From contig NZ_JACSQM010000002.1 of NCBI RefSeq assembly GCF_014836645.1, forward strand, positions 124,001-188,000: 64,000 nt of DNA, written 5' to 3'. This document shows positions 1-8,325 of this stretch, one piece after another. The position numbers and the translations under genes were made by a program. How positions within the stretch are numbered: position 1 is the first letter of the stretch; every line of letters begins with the position of its first letter. The notes below the pieces were generated by a model. It ran no database searches, was not told where the DNA came from, and was given only the letters and a program-made list of their open reading frames with translations. Source of the stretch: Fictibacillus norfolkensis (lineage in GTDB: Bacteria > Bacillota > Bacilli > Bacillales > Fictibacillaceae).

Positions 1-907
1 CAAACCCTAATTTATACCGATCTTGTGCAATTGTAGATAATGATGGCGTTGAATAAGCAGATAAGATAATGTTATCAAATCCAACAATAGATAGTTCTTT
101 TGGAAGTGTTTTACCCATCTTTTTCGCTGCTCTTATTGCCCCCATCGCCATAAGGTCACTTGCACAAAACAATGCAGAAATCTCAGGATGTGCTTTTAAT
201 AGTTTGGCGGTTTCCCGTTCTGCTGTATCCTCCAAAAAAGCTCCGTTTACTACATAACTTTCGTTGAAAGGAATATTTTTTTTCATCAAAGCCGCTTGGT
301 AGCCAGCTAACCGTTCTCTGCTGACAAAAGCTTGACTATGCCCATTAATCATCGCAATATGTTTATGACCTAAATTCAGGAGATGTTCTACCGCGGTTTG
401 TGCACCGTCTTTATTGTTGGTTGTTACATAACCAACCGAATCACTTTCAATCGGAATATCAATAAGAATACAAGGAATATCACTTTTTAATACTTCGTCT
501 AAGTACGGATCATCCGTTTTAATACCTTGTAGGATCACACCTTCTACTTTTCTTTCTTTACATAACTGGTTATACGTTTTTTCCTGCTGTTTTTTAGAAT
601 CTGTACTGATCAAGACGAGTTCATATCCTAGTTCACCAGCACAGTCATTTACACCGCAGAGTACTTCAAAGGTAAAATTATCTTTACTTCCTTCAATTCG
701 AAGTCCAGATACGAGCAATCCAATGGTTTTTGTTTTTTTCATTACGAGACTTCGTGCTAATAAACTAGGACTATAATTAAGTTCTTGAGCGATCATCTTT
801 ATTTTTTCTCTTGTTTTTTCATTTACATCAGAGTAGCCGTTCAGCGCTCTGGAAACCGTTGTTACAGATACTCCTGCTTTTTTTGCAACATCTCTTATGG
901 TAGCCAT
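1..907 (-). CDS. LacI-family transcriptional regulator (C-terminus cut by window edge)
   Basis: The reverse strand from 907 reads MATIRDVAKKAGVSVTTVSR, the classic LacI/GalR helix-turn-helix and hinge start. A periplasmic-binding-like sugar domain follows up to the window edge (the '...IVGFDNIILSAYSTPSLS' region is present), so perhaps the last 30 residues are missing. A GGAGGA ribosome site lies at 914-919. Family members repress or activate carbon-use genes and bind a sugar or sugar phosphate. The target is not visible because downstream genes lie outside the window. A perfect 14-bp palindrome overlaps its ribosome site, suggesting autoregulation. Confidence 0.93.
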   Translation of the reverse strand, partial: MATIRDVAKKAGVSVTTVSRALNGYSDVNEKTREKIKMIAQELNYSPSLLARSLVMKKTKTIGLLVSGLRIEGSKDNFTFEVLCGVNDCAGELGYELVLISTDSKKQQEKTYNQLCKERKVEGVILQGIKTDDPYLDEVLKSDIPCILIDIPIESDSVGYVTTNNKDGAQTAVEHLLNLGHKHIAMINGHSQAFVSRERLAGYQAALMKKNIPFNESYVVNGAFLEDTAERETAKLLKAHPEISALFCASDLMAMGAIRAAKKMGKTLPKELSIVGFDNIILSAYSTPSLSTIAQDRYKLGF

Positions 908-917
908 ATTTTATCCT

Positions 918-931
918 CCAAAACGTTTTGG
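918..931. promoter_or_regulatory. Candidate LacI-family operator overlapping the ribosome site
   Basis: CCAAAACGTTTTGG is a perfect 14-bp palindrome with a central CG, typical of LacI/GalR operators. It begins inside the GGAGG of the adjacent lacI-type gene. Autoregulation by this regulator is the simplest reading. CcpA (cre-like) control is an alternative. Confidence 0.6.
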
Positions 932-993
932 AACTGATTAGTAGTTATCTTAACGCTTTTTGGTATCGCTTTCAAGTATGAGATTTATAACTA

Positions 994-1039
994 TTAAAAA
1001 AACCCTGAGTGTAATCCTTCAAGACTACTTTCAGGGTTT
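994..1039 (-). terminator. Intrinsic terminator of the LapA-like gene
   Basis: AAACCCTGA at 1000-1008 pairs with TCAGGGTTT at 1031-1039. On the minus strand the stem is followed by a run of seven T. Confidence 0.8.
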
Positions 1040-1048
1040 CTTATGCAT

Positions 1049-1387
1049 CTACTTGTTTTCTTCTACTTTTTCATGAGGAACTTCTTCTGTAGGAGTTACA
1101 GGTTCAGAAGTATGTTCCGCAACCCGTTCTTCTTTCCAAGATTCTTTTTCATTATGAATCTGGTGCAGCTTTTTCACTTGTCGCTGCAGTTGAATCACTT
1201 TAATCAATCCGAAGAGTCCTACCGATAAGCCGCCGATTACGGCTGAACCTAAAATGACGAGTACTAATGGCCAGTTGGCAGTTCCAAAGAGGTAGTTGAT
1301 CTCTACGTCACCGACGTTAATAACGGCGAATGTTGCTATGATCAGTGCGAAGATAAAACCAAATATCAGATACAATTGCATTTTCAT
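1049..1387 (-). CDS. LapA/DUF1049-type small membrane protein
   Basis: About 112 residues starting MKMQLYLIFG. The ATG at 1387 has a good GAGGTGA site (1393-1399), so I prefer it to an in-frame start 48 bases upstream. Two membrane helices (about residues 4-24 and 40-65) surround a 'NVGDVEINYLFG' segment typical of the LapA (lipopolysaccharide assembly A, DUF1049) family. A charged coiled-coil tail rich in K and E follows. In Firmicutes the function is not defined. It stands alone with its own terminator. Confidence 0.8.
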   Translation of the reverse strand: MKMQLYLIFGFIFALIIATFAVINVGDVEINYLFGTANWPLVLVILGSAVIGGLSVGLFGLIKVIQLQRQVKKLHQIHNEKESWKEERVAEHTSEPVTPTEEVPHEKVEENK

Positions 1388-1513
1388 TATTATCACCTCA
1401 TTGTTATCTATTCCCTCAATGAAAGGGAAATTCACCTAAATATATACGAATTTTTTTATGAAAGTTAAGCTGCTTTGATTTCGGGTATCCTTGTATTATG
1501 AGGAGGTGCTTCA

Positions 1514-2188
1514 TTGACGATTAAAGCTTATGTTTATGACGCATACGGAACACTTTTTGATGTACATTCCGTTACTGAAAAAGCCGAGTTTCATTTTAAA
1601 GGCCATGGTAAAGTCATCAGTGAAGAGTGGCGAAAAAAACAAGTAGAGTACTTCATGATTCACCAGCTAACTGGAACATACATTCCATTTTCCGTAGTCA
1701 CTTCCAATGCTCTTTTATATACTTTAAAAAAATTATCTCTACAATGCAACGAAGAAGCACTTGTTTCTTTAATGGAGGCTTATCTAGAACTACAAGTCTA
1801 TGAAGAAGTTCCCGACACTCTTCATAAAATTCAACAAAATAATATTAAGCAGGTTATTTTTTCTAATGGAACTTATAAAATGCTAAAGCCATTAGTTAAA
1901 AAAAGAGAGCTAACAGATGTAATAGACCTACTGTCAATTGAGGATGTTCAACAATATAAGCCTGCACCTGCTGCCTATCAGTATGCTCAGGAGACGTTAG
2001 CTGTAAACCGGGAAGAAATTTTATTCATGAGTTCTAACTTTTGGGACATCACCGGTGCAGCAGCTTATGGATTTAAGACCGCATGGATCAATCGAGGAAA
2101 TCAGCCGTTGGATGTTCTAGGTATTACACCTCATTATATATTTTCTTCCCTTCATGATCTATTGAACGAAAAAGAGCTGCACTCATGA
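1514..2188 (+). CDS. Haloacid dehalogenase type II (HAD superfamily hydrolase)
   Basis: 224 residues with a TTG start 6 bases after AGGAGGTG (1501-1508). Motif I is DAYGTLFD with nucleophile Asp9. Motif II is the Ser of 'IFSNGT', motif III the Lys of 'YKPAP' and motif IV 'SSNFWDITGA' with the catalytic Asp. This order and the DAYGTLFD signature match L-2-haloacid dehalogenases, which hydrolyse 2-halo acids through an aspartyl ester. Many Bacillus members have unknown natural substrates, possibly phosphorylated metabolites. It is a single-gene unit. Confidence 0.88.
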   Translation: MTIKAYVYDAYGTLFDVHSVTEKAEFHFKGHGKVISEEWRKKQVEYFMIHQLTGTYIPFSVVTSNALLYTLKKLSLQCNEEALVSLMEAYLELQVYEEVPDTLHKIQQNNIKQVIFSNGTYKMLKPLVKKRELTDVIDLLSIEDVQQYKPAPAAYQYAQETLAVNREEILFMSSNFWDITGAAAYGFKTAWINRGNQPLDVLGITPHYIFSSLHDLLNEKELHS

Positions 2189-2197
2189 GGCAGCTCT
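2168..2197 (-). terminator. Intrinsic terminator reaching into two gene ends
   Basis: AGAGCTGC (2173-2180) pairs with GCAGCTCT (2190-2197). On the minus strand it runs into CTTTTTCG. It overlaps the last codons of the HAD gene and the stop of the small membrane protein gene. Confidence 0.65.
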
Positions 2198-2382
2198 TAC
2201 CTATCTTTCGTATGACTGCTAGAATTAACTACATAATCAGGTATTAACAAAGTACCGATGAAGAATAAACTGCCCCCACCTATGCGAATAAGCCTCTCAT
2301 GTGCAGTATCTATCATAAAAGAACTTAGCATAATTAGCGCACCTAAAATAACGAAGGTAATCCCCCAATATCGATATTTCAA
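2197..2382 (-). CDS. Small two-helix membrane protein, unknown function
   Basis: 61 residues with a TTG start preceded by AAGGAG (2391-2397). Two hydrophobic segments (about residues 8-23 and 37-53) are separated by a short charged loop, with a hydrophilic C-terminus. It lies 25 bases downstream of the 188-residue membrane protein and is probably the last gene of a three-gene operon. I do not recognise a family. Confidence 0.7.
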   Translation of the reverse strand: MKYRYWGITFVILGALIMLSSFMIDTAHERLIRIGGGSLFFIGTLLIPDYVVNSSSHTKDR

Positions 2383-2407
2383 TATAAGCTCTCCTTGTTT
2401 AAAAAAA

Positions 2408-2974
2408 TTAATTTAGCCACTTCATGATGAATGACTTGTTTTCTTCCAATTCTTTTTCTTGTTTTTCAGAAGTAGGAATCTGCTCTCTTTGCACATTACG
2501 AATCTTCTTTTCAGCTTTAGATTCTGAATAGTTCGTATGAGATACAAACCAACCGGCATCCTCTTTTTTTACAGAAACCCATACATCTTTTTGACATTCT
2601 CCACAAGACTTCATTTTGTAATAATGAAGTTTATAGATATATTCCTTTTTATTTATTCGATATTCAAACTGATCTAATTCTTTAAATGAGTAGGTAGGTT
2701 GCTCTTCTTTATTCGTTTCAGAGATCATATCTACATACTTCATTTTTTCTGAATCGGAGAGCAATATATATTTCATTGATTCATTATTACTTAATTCAGC
2801 CTCTCCCCACTGTCTGGCAATCCCTTGTGTCTCAACACTTGGATCATCAACGTCTACAAAAAGAAAGATAATAGAACTAACGATTAAGAACGCAAATAGC
2901 ATACATAATGTAAAACTTTGTCTTTTATTTTCTTCTCTTACATTTAATTTAAATTCAACTTTGTCTTCATTCAT
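2408..2974 (-). CDS. Single-pass membrane protein, unknown function
   Basis: 188 residues. About 18 charged N-terminal residues are followed by one membrane helix (about residues 20-40) and an outside domain containing a CGEC pair ('KSCGECQKDVW') that could form a disulfide or bind metal. The ATG overlaps the upstream stop in ATGAATGA and has AGGAG just before it, so it is translationally coupled to the GyrI-like gene. I do not recognise a family. Confidence 0.75.
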   Translation of the reverse strand: MNEDKVEFKLNVREENKRQSFTLCMLFAFLIVSSIIFLFVDVDDPSVETQGIARQWGEAELSNNESMKYILLSDSEKMKYVDMISETNKEEQPTYSFKELDQFEYRINKKEYIYKLHYYKMKSCGECQKDVWVSVKKEDAGWFVSHTNYSESKAEKKIRNVQREQIPTSEKQEKELEENKSFIMKWLN

Positions 2975-3599
2975 CTCTTACTCCTGAATTTCTAGTCTCC
3001 ACACTCACAACTGTTTGCCATGTTTCAGGTCTATGACATTTCATTGCAGGAGTTAAATAGATTTCTTTATAACTTGTTTTCAGTGAAAGACTCTCTTGAT
3101 CAGCAAAATTCATGATTTCTCTTAAAGTCTCAATCGAGTTTTGATAGTGACCACTATGTAACTTTTGAACACAAGTATTCGACTCATGAGAAACGAGTTG
3201 CATGGATGGCAGCTTCTTTCTCAGTCTCTTTTCAACATTGAAACAAGCTTCTTCGAATATTTCTTCGGTTATACAATCGGGTACTTGCATCATTTGAGTT
3301 GTGAGGGATCTACTGTCATTCTTCTCATGCCATAAAATCTCATGCGGCATTAGAGTAAATTTATAACTCAACTTATTTTTTGTTAAATGTTTAAGCTGAT
3401 TTACCACTTTCCATACAACCCATTGCTCATCAACTGGCTCTGGCCTACCTGGCCAATCCATATGATAGGCAGTGTTCATCTCTTGCGTAACATACTTCAT
3501 AGCTGGTATCACACGAACTTCAACAGGTCCCCGTTTCATTTTATAGATCTCAGAATGAATGTTTCGATGGTCATGAGTCATTAACTTTGTTGTCATCAT
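2967..3599 (-). CDS. GyrI-like small-molecule-binding domain protein
   Basis: About 210 residues from an ATG at 3599 with AAGGAGGT at 3603-3610; the longer upstream frame has no ribosome site. The patterns 'MQVPDCITEEIFEEA', 'CVQKLHSGHYQNSIETL' and 'YKEIYLTPAMKCHRPETWQTVV' match the stand-alone GyrI-like family (SOUL/BacR ligand-binding fold). Members bind or hydrolyse small hydrophobic or cationic compounds. No DNA-binding domain is present. It is the first gene of an operon with two membrane proteins, which suggests a cell-envelope or drug-related role by inference only. Confidence 0.75.
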   Translation of the reverse strand: MMTTKLMTHDHRNIHSEIYKMKRGPVEVRVIPAMKYVTQEMNTAYHMDWPGRPEPVDEQWVVWKVVNQLKHLTKNKLSYKFTLMPHEILWHEKNDSRSLTTQMMQVPDCITEEIFEEACFNVEKRLRKKLPSMQLVSHESNTCVQKLHSGHYQNSIETLREIMNFADQESLSLKTSYKEIYLTPAMKCHRPETWQTVVSVETRNSGVRDE

Positions 3600-3688
3600 G
3601 ATACCTCCTTCATTAAGGATTGGAAAATAATGATAATTAAAGAATAGCATAAAATAAACTAAATTTTCTTTACAAAGGAGAGATTACA

Positions 3689-4114
3689 GTGAACAAAAAG
3701 AGTTTTATAGGATTAGGAATGTTTTTTCTTTTTTTTGTAATTATCTTCATACTTTTAACTACTTACTCGTTAGCTTTGACACCGAAAAAACACATTGAAA
3801 GGATAGAAAAATACGGCTGGAAAACAGACTTTTACTTTCCACGCAAACAAGAATTTGTGATTCTTACTCACTCTGAGTCGCGGCATACATACCAACTTGC
3901 CGATGTTACTCTTCATGGTTTAGAAAAGGGCACTCTTGAACAATATATTTATCGGCTAAAAGGGAACTGTGGGAACCATCACCTTGAAGCTGTCCTATTA
4001 ACGCATGAAGAGAATATAATTGATAGCTTCATTCAACTGTCTGAAAGCAATCCTGGTATTGTTAAGATGATGGACCAACCTGTATTCATGGAACAAATTT
4101 GTCAACAGAAGTGA
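3689..4114 (+). CDS. Membrane-anchored protein, possibly DUF4830-like
   Basis: 141 residues with a GTG start after AAAGGAGAG. One N-terminal membrane helix (about residues 6-28) is followed by an exported domain beginning 'KKHIERIEKYGWKTD', which resembles DUF4830 lipoprotein-type proteins. There is no lipobox Cys, so I predict an uncleaved anchor. It is divergent from the GyrI operon and ends at a bidirectional terminator. Function unknown. Confidence 0.7.
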   Translation: MNKKSFIGLGMFFLFFVIIFILLTTYSLALTPKKHIERIEKYGWKTDFYFPRKQEFVILTHSESRHTYQLADVTLHGLEKGTLEQYIYRLKGNCGNHHLEAVLLTHEENIIDSFIQLSESNPGIVKMMDQPVFMEQICQQK

Positions 4115-4162
4115 ATCAAAATCTGCCTTACTTTAGTCATCATAAAAGATTTTCAAAAACAA

Positions 4163-4198
4163 AAAAACACTTGCAACCCAGAAGTCACAAGTGTTTTT
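4163..4198. terminator. Bidirectional intrinsic terminator
   Basis: AAAAACACTTG (4163-4173) pairs with CAAGTGTTTTT (4188-4198) and serves the converging genes on both sides. Confidence 0.85.
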
Positions 4199-4200
4199 CT

Positions 4201-5118
4201 TTATTCACTTTCTACTTCAACTTCACTCAGCCCTCTTGTTAACTGATCCGGATCAAGGTCTTCTCCAATAAAAACAAGTCTTAGTGGCATCTTCATCAAT
4301 TCTTTTTCGTAAGTAGGCAAGCCATATGAGTACTGAAAAAGATAAATTTGATTTTCAAACTGAATATACCCTTTGATTCTGTAGATCGATGAGGGTACAT
4401 TTCGCAGCCAGTTTTCAAACAACTCTTTATTAACAGGTCTTTTGAACGAATATATAAAAGTTTTAACCTTTAATTTATCTGCGGAAACAGACTGATGATC
4501 TGATCGCTTTTTTACGGAAAGTGAAAAAAGTTGAGACAGATCTACCTTCGCAAAATCTGTTAACACAAATGGAGTGTCTTCATTTAACCTTGATGTGTCA
4601 CTCGTAAGCAGCGTTTTCTCTTTCTCCGTCAAACCGCTTGTTTTGTTCCACACGATATAATCTGCGTGCTTAACCTGCTCAAGCATGAGCATTCTAGCCT
4701 GAACATTCATACTCTCTCGGTCCAGCCATCTAGGTGCGTCCATGATTGAAATGATACCTGATACATGTAAGTCGTCGATTAGATAAGGTGACAAACAGGC
4801 ATCAAGTACATCAATCGGATGAGCGACACCAGTTGCTTCAATAATTAACGTATCAAGCTCATTCTCTTTACATAGTCCCCAAAGCTGTTTTTCAAGTTGA
4901 TCCGATAAAGAGCAGCAAATACAGCCGTTGAGAAGCTCTTTAAGCGGAACATCTTCTGGAACAGAATCAGAATCGATTGAAACTTTCCCAATCTCATTCA
5001 TTAATACAGCTGTTTTATGCTTATGTTCTTTTTCATATGACAGCAGCTGTTTGAGCAACGTCGTTTTTCCGCTTCCTAAAAATCCAGCTAGAATAATAAC
5101 ATTCGCTTTCTTTTTCAT
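4201..5118 (-). CDS. CobW/COG0523-family GTPase (metal chaperone-like)
   Basis: 305 residues. The Walker A is 'GFLGSGKTTLL' near the N-terminus, followed by the family's metal-binding 'GCICC' motif and a CobW C-terminal domain. COG0523 proteins are GTP-driven chaperones that deliver Zn, Co or Fe to client enzymes. The guanine-specificity motif, normally NKxD, reads NKTS ('VWNKTSGLTEKE'), an unusual change. I see no Zur-like palindrome upstream, so zinc control is not supported. It is followed by a terminator and preceded by the thioredoxin-like gene. Confidence 0.88.
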   Translation of the reverse strand: MKKKANVIILAGFLGSGKTTLLKQLLSYEKEHKHKTAVLMNEIGKVSIDSDSVPEDVPLKELLNGCICCSLSDQLEKQLWGLCKENELDTLIIEATGVAHPIDVLDACLSPYLIDDLHVSGIISIMDAPRWLDRESMNVQARMLMLEQVKHADYIVWNKTSGLTEKEKTLLTSDTSRLNEDTPFVLTDFAKVDLSQLFSLSVKKRSDHQSVSADKLKVKTFIYSFKRPVNKELFENWLRNVPSSIYRIKGYIQFENQIYLFQYSYGLPTYEKELMKMPLRLVFIGEDLDPDQLTRGLSEVEVESE

Positions 5119-5173
5119 CGTACACCTCGAACTTCATTTCTATAGATTTCATCAATTTCTCTATTTTAACACA

Positions 5174-5203
5174 AACAAAAAAACAGCCGTTTTACAGGCT
5201 GTT
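5174..5203 (-). terminator. Terminator whose hairpin contains the stop codon
   Basis: AACAGCC (5182-5188) pairs with GGCTGTT (5197-5203), followed on the minus strand by seven T. The TAA of the thioredoxin-like gene lies in the loop. Confidence 0.85.
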
Positions 5204-5770
5204 AACATTTAGTTTAGCTAATAATTTTTTTATAATATCAAGGCTTACTTCTTCCCAAAGAGCATGGTCAGTCGTAAACAAACTAGAGATTCGATCAGCA
5301 AATAGCTTGAAGGCTTTTTCGTAACGTGGATCTTCTTTTGAAGGTATCTTCTTTTTGCGCTCTTCAACAATTTGCTGCAATTTCGGAGCACGCGGCCCCC
5401 ACTTTACAATTTCTTTTCCCTTCTCATCTATAAAGATGATGACAGGAATCGATTTTGCTTTTGCTGTTAAGTATCGATCCATTAATTCCGGATGCTGGTC
5501 ACGTAAGATAAAGCGGATATCAATAAGTGCTTCATCTGCCATGCGCATAAAAACAGGAAGATTCAACATCGCATCACCACACCAATCTTCGGTGATCACG
5601 ATCGCTCTCAACCGGTTTTGTTGGAGGCCTTGCAACGCATCTTTCATAGGTTCAGGTAGCACGAATGAATTATATATCGTCAGCAAATTTTCCTTGTGTG
5701 TTTTCATTGAATGGATATATGCATAGCGCGTCATGCCTTTATCAAACCATGTATTGAGGTCAGTCATCAT
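5192..5770 (-). CDS. Thioredoxin-family protein (Thioredoxin_9 type)
   Basis: 192 residues. The active-site region is 'TEDWCGDAMLNLP', where the usual CxxC is reduced to one Cys followed by GDA, as is normal for this Bacillus family. 'IPVIIFIDEKGKE' supplies the cis-Pro strand. A helical N-terminal extension precedes the fold. With a single active Cys it cannot act as a classical dithiol reductase. A thiol transfer or peroxide-related role is inference. The reading frame ends inside its own terminator. Confidence 0.82.
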   Translation of the reverse strand: MMTDLNTWFDKGMTRYAYIHSMKTHKENLLTIYNSFVLPEPMKDALQGLQQNRLRAIVITEDWCGDAMLNLPVFMRMADEALIDIRFILRDQHPELMDRYLTAKAKSIPVIIFIDEKGKEIVKWGPRAPKLQQIVEERKKKIPSKEDPRYEKAFKLFADRISSLFTTDHALWEEVSLDIIKKLLAKLNVNSL

Positions 5771-5866
5771 CCTGTGTTCCTCCCTGTTTATCTTGTATTC
5801 TTATTTTAACCAAACAAGGGGGAGTTATGGCAACGAAAACGCCTTATATTTATTTTTTTAGTTCTT

Positions 5867-5968
5867 TTAACCTGCTCTGAGCTTTTTCTGGAGTTGGGAA
5901 ACAGCGAATAAAAGCAGGTATCTCTCATTCGGCGTTAACCGGAGCCAGTCCTTCGCTTTGTACTTCAT
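5867..5968 (-). CDS. Unannotated 33-residue basic small protein
   Basis: ATG at 5968 preceded by AAAGGTGG with 8-base spacing; TAA at 5867-5869. The protein starts MKYKAKDWLRLTPNERYLLL and ends QKKLRAG. It has an amphipathic helix-like, basic composition and uses codons like its neighbours. It occupies an otherwise empty 420-base gap. I do not recognise a family. Reasonable composition and a good ribosome site favour a real gene. Confidence 0.5.
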   Translation of the reverse strand: MKYKAKDWLRLTPNERYLLLFAVSQLQKKLRAG

Positions 5969-6189
5969 ACTGATTTCCACCTTTCACTAACATTTATCAT
6001 ACCGTAACTATCTAATACCTCTTTTCACATAAAAGAAAACTTTTTTTCACACATAAGTTTTCGTCATTTATTGAGGAATTTCGCATTATTGCTCGTTATT
6101 TCTTTTTTCTCCTATACCATTTCTCGAAAGAAGACGGGTTTCTTTTCATAAAAATAAGGGAATGGATTCAAAAACAGGGGAGGGGTTTA

Positions 6190-6702
6190 ATGGTTATGAA
6201 AATGCTGAGTGAAGATGTTAAAACTTTATTTTTTACAGACGATGGGACGATTCCGAATCATCCTTCCTGGCCCGTTTTGTTATACGTAGGAAAATTAAAA
6301 GAACCGCAGGATGCATTAGACGTTTTTGAACAAAACGGCTGGACGAATGGTTGGAAGAATGGTGTCTTTGATTATCATCATTATCATAGCAATACCCATG
6401 AAGTTCTTGGTGTTATAAGCGGTGAGGCGGTTCTCCTTCTTGGAGGAGAAGATGGCGTTTCTGTTACTGTTTCAAAAGGGGATGTTATCGTGCTCCCTGC
6501 CGGTACCGGACATAAATGTATAGGATGCAGCACTGACTTTAAAGTAGCCGGAGCTTACCCGAATGGAATGGATCACAACCTTAAAAAGGGGGAACCTGAT
6601 GATCGACCAGCTGTATTAGATGATATTATGCTCGTTCCATTACCTGATAGGGATCCTCTCTTTGGAAGTGATGGTCCTTTGATGGAACTGTGGAAAAGTT
6701 AA
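6190..6702 (+). CDS. Cupin-domain protein, YjlB-like
   Basis: 170 residues with GGAGG seven bases before the ATG. The metal-binding cupin motif 1 is seen in 'FDYHHYHSNTHEVLGVISG' (His cluster and Glu) and motif 2 in 'GDVIVLPAGTGHKCIG'. The ending 'PLPDRDPLFGSDGPL' closely resembles B. subtilis YjlB. These small cytosolic cupins are probable metal-dependent enzymes or sugar-binding proteins of unknown substrate. It is a single-gene unit with its own terminator. Confidence 0.85.
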   Translation: MVMKMLSEDVKTLFFTDDGTIPNHPSWPVLLYVGKLKEPQDALDVFEQNGWTNGWKNGVFDYHHYHSNTHEVLGVISGEAVLLLGGEDGVSVTVSKGDVIVLPAGTGHKCIGCSTDFKVAGAYPNGMDHNLKKGEPDDRPAVLDDIMLVPLPDRDPLFGSDGPLMELWKS

Positions 6703-6716
6703 TGAATACATGCAGC

Positions 6717-6750
6717 GAGTGCCCTCTTCAGTGAAGAGCACTCTTTTTTT
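6717..6750 (+). terminator. Intrinsic terminator of the cupin gene
   Basis: GAGTGC (6717-6722) with internal CTCTTC/GAAGAG pairing and closing GCACTC (6738-6743), followed by T7. Confidence 0.85.
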
Positions 6751-7852
6751 ATCTATTCATATTCTCCCTCCACCACGTCGAGCAAGATAAAAACTCTGAG
6801 CCAAGAGTAACTGTCTCACCAATCTGAGGCGTACATATTTGAACATTTGATAATGTTGCAGCATTTACCGCCCTTTCTACAGGATCTGTCCAATCATGCA
6901 GTGATAGAGTAAAAGCACCCCAATGGATCGGAATCATAACTTTGCCTCTTACATCAAGATGAGCTTGTACTGTTTCTTCTGGCATCATATGTATCGCAGC
7001 CCACTTCTCATGATATTGTCCACATTCCATTAAAGTGAGGTCAAAAGGTCCATATCGTTTCCCAATCTCTTTAAAGTGTGGCCCATATCCACTGTCCCCA
7101 CTAAAATAAATGGTAGAATCCATTCCTTGTATAATCCAAGAACACCAAAGGGTAGAATTAAGATCCGATATGCTTCTTCCTGAAAAATGTCGTGCAGGCG
7201 AGCAGATTAATGAAATTCCTGAAACCTGTATCTCATCCCACCAGTTACATTCTTTTATGAGGTCAGGTTCCACTCCCCACCGCTTTAAATGTCCAGCAAC
7301 GCCAAGCGGAACTGCAAATTGTTTCACTTTATGTTTGAGTTGTTTGATAGTTCCATAATCCAGGTGGTCATAATGATCATGTGACAAAACCACTAGATCC
7401 ACTTGTGGAAGCTCTTCAATTTTAAAAGGCAGTTCTCTGCTATAACGTTTGTTTCCAAACCAAGGAACCGGCGACGGCGCGGAGCCGAACATAGGATCGA
7501 TGAGTATGCGTTTTCCGTCCATCTCTATCAATAATGCTGAATGTCCAAACCAAGTTACTCTTGTTTCTGGATTTGCTTCTTCAGGTAACTGAAACGAGTT
7601 TATAGGAATTGCTTTCTTAGGCTGACGATTCGGGTTCCCACTTAAAAATTCCTTTAATACAGGGAACATAGAGCGTAGATCGGTTGTCATCACTGTTTCT
7701 ATCTGATTAGTAAAAACACCCTTTTGATAGTGTTCAACTGGTTCATAGGTACTCCTATCCTGTTTTGAAGGTTTCTTTCCAAAAACAGGATGAAACATCA
7801 TAAATAAAAATACAGCTGTTACGATTACAAGTAGAATGCCCAAAACAAGCAT
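6749..7852 (-). CDS. Membrane-anchored MBL-fold metallohydrolase (UlaG/NAPE-PLD-like)
   Basis: 367 residues. An N-terminal membrane helix (about residues 2-20) is followed by a metallo-beta-lactamase domain: 'VTWFGHSALLIEMDGKRILIDP', then the metal site 'SHDHYDHLD', 'ARHFSG', 'FSGDSGYG' and 'PIHWGAFTLS'. This arrangement is typical of the Zn-dependent hydrolases related to N-acyl-phosphatidylethanolamine phospholipase D and UlaG. A phosphodiester or lactone substrate is inferred from the family only. It stands alone. Confidence 0.88.
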   Translation of the reverse strand: MLVLGILLVIVTAVFLFMMFHPVFGKKPSKQDRSTYEPVEHYQKGVFTNQIETVMTTDLRSMFPVLKEFLSGNPNRQPKKAIPINSFQLPEEANPETRVTWFGHSALLIEMDGKRILIDPMFGSAPSPVPWFGNKRYSRELPFKIEELPQVDLVVLSHDHYDHLDYGTIKQLKHKVKQFAVPLGVAGHLKRWGVEPDLIKECNWWDEIQVSGISLICSPARHFSGRSISDLNSTLWCSWIIQGMDSTIYFSGDSGYGPHFKEIGKRYGPFDLTLMECGQYHEKWAAIHMMPEETVQAHLDVRGKVMIPIHWGAFTLSLHDWTDPVERAVNAATLSNVQICTPQIGETVTLGSEFLSCSTWWRENMNR

Positions 7853-8051
7853 AGTTACGTTCCTCTCTATTTTACAGTAGTGCTCATATATTACTCCTTT
7901 TCAAATCATAGAAGCAACTTTCTAGTATAAATTGAAAACTTGTTCTCCCCATGAAAAACGAACAACCTGGAGCGGAAATCAACTACTTTCAAAGAGCATC
8001 AATATATACGATTACAGTTTTTTTGAGTACAAGAGTTAAAAAAAACGACAA

Positions 8052-8098
8052 AAAAGCTGATTCATGTGAATATACTAGATCTCACAGAATCAGCTTTT
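8052..8098. terminator. Bidirectional terminator
   Basis: AAAAGCTGATTC (8052-8063) pairs with GAATCAGCTTTT (8087-8098), with TGTGA/TCACA extending the stem inward. Confidence 0.8.
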
Positions 8099-8113
8099 AT
8101 TCCATCTATTCAT

Positions 8114-8290
8114 TTAAGCACTTTCCTTTTCCTTTTTCTTGACTGCTTTCTTTCGTTTTCTTTTCTTTTTCTTTTGAAGCTCTTCTTCTTTTGCTCTGTT
8201 CTTTGCACGTCTTCTTATCTCTTCATAGATTCTAATACAAAGAGTTGCAAAGCTGATCAGCAACGCAATAATCTTATACGCCATCCCCAT
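8114..8290 (-). CDS. Unannotated small membrane protein with Lys/Arg-rich tail
   Basis: 58 residues starting MGMAYKIIALLISFATLC, with GAAAGGG about 8 bases upstream of the ATG at 8290. One membrane helix (residues 5-19) is followed by a strongly basic cytosolic tail in which about 20 of 35 residues are Lys or Arg. It has its own terminator directly downstream. The tail could bind nucleic acid or phospholipid, but no family is recognised. An alternative start two codons in (8284) lacks a better site. Confidence 0.6.
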   Translation of the reverse strand: MGMAYKIIALLISFATLCIRIYEEIRRRAKNRAKEEELQKKKKRKRKKAVKKKEKESA

Positions 8291-8325
8291 ACACGCCCTT
8301 TCTTCCTAAGAAACGGGGCAAATAT

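Noticed and set aside
7951-8142. 63-residue forward frame
   Set aside because: Overlaps the terminator and small minus-strand gene; no good ribosome site and no protein-like pattern.
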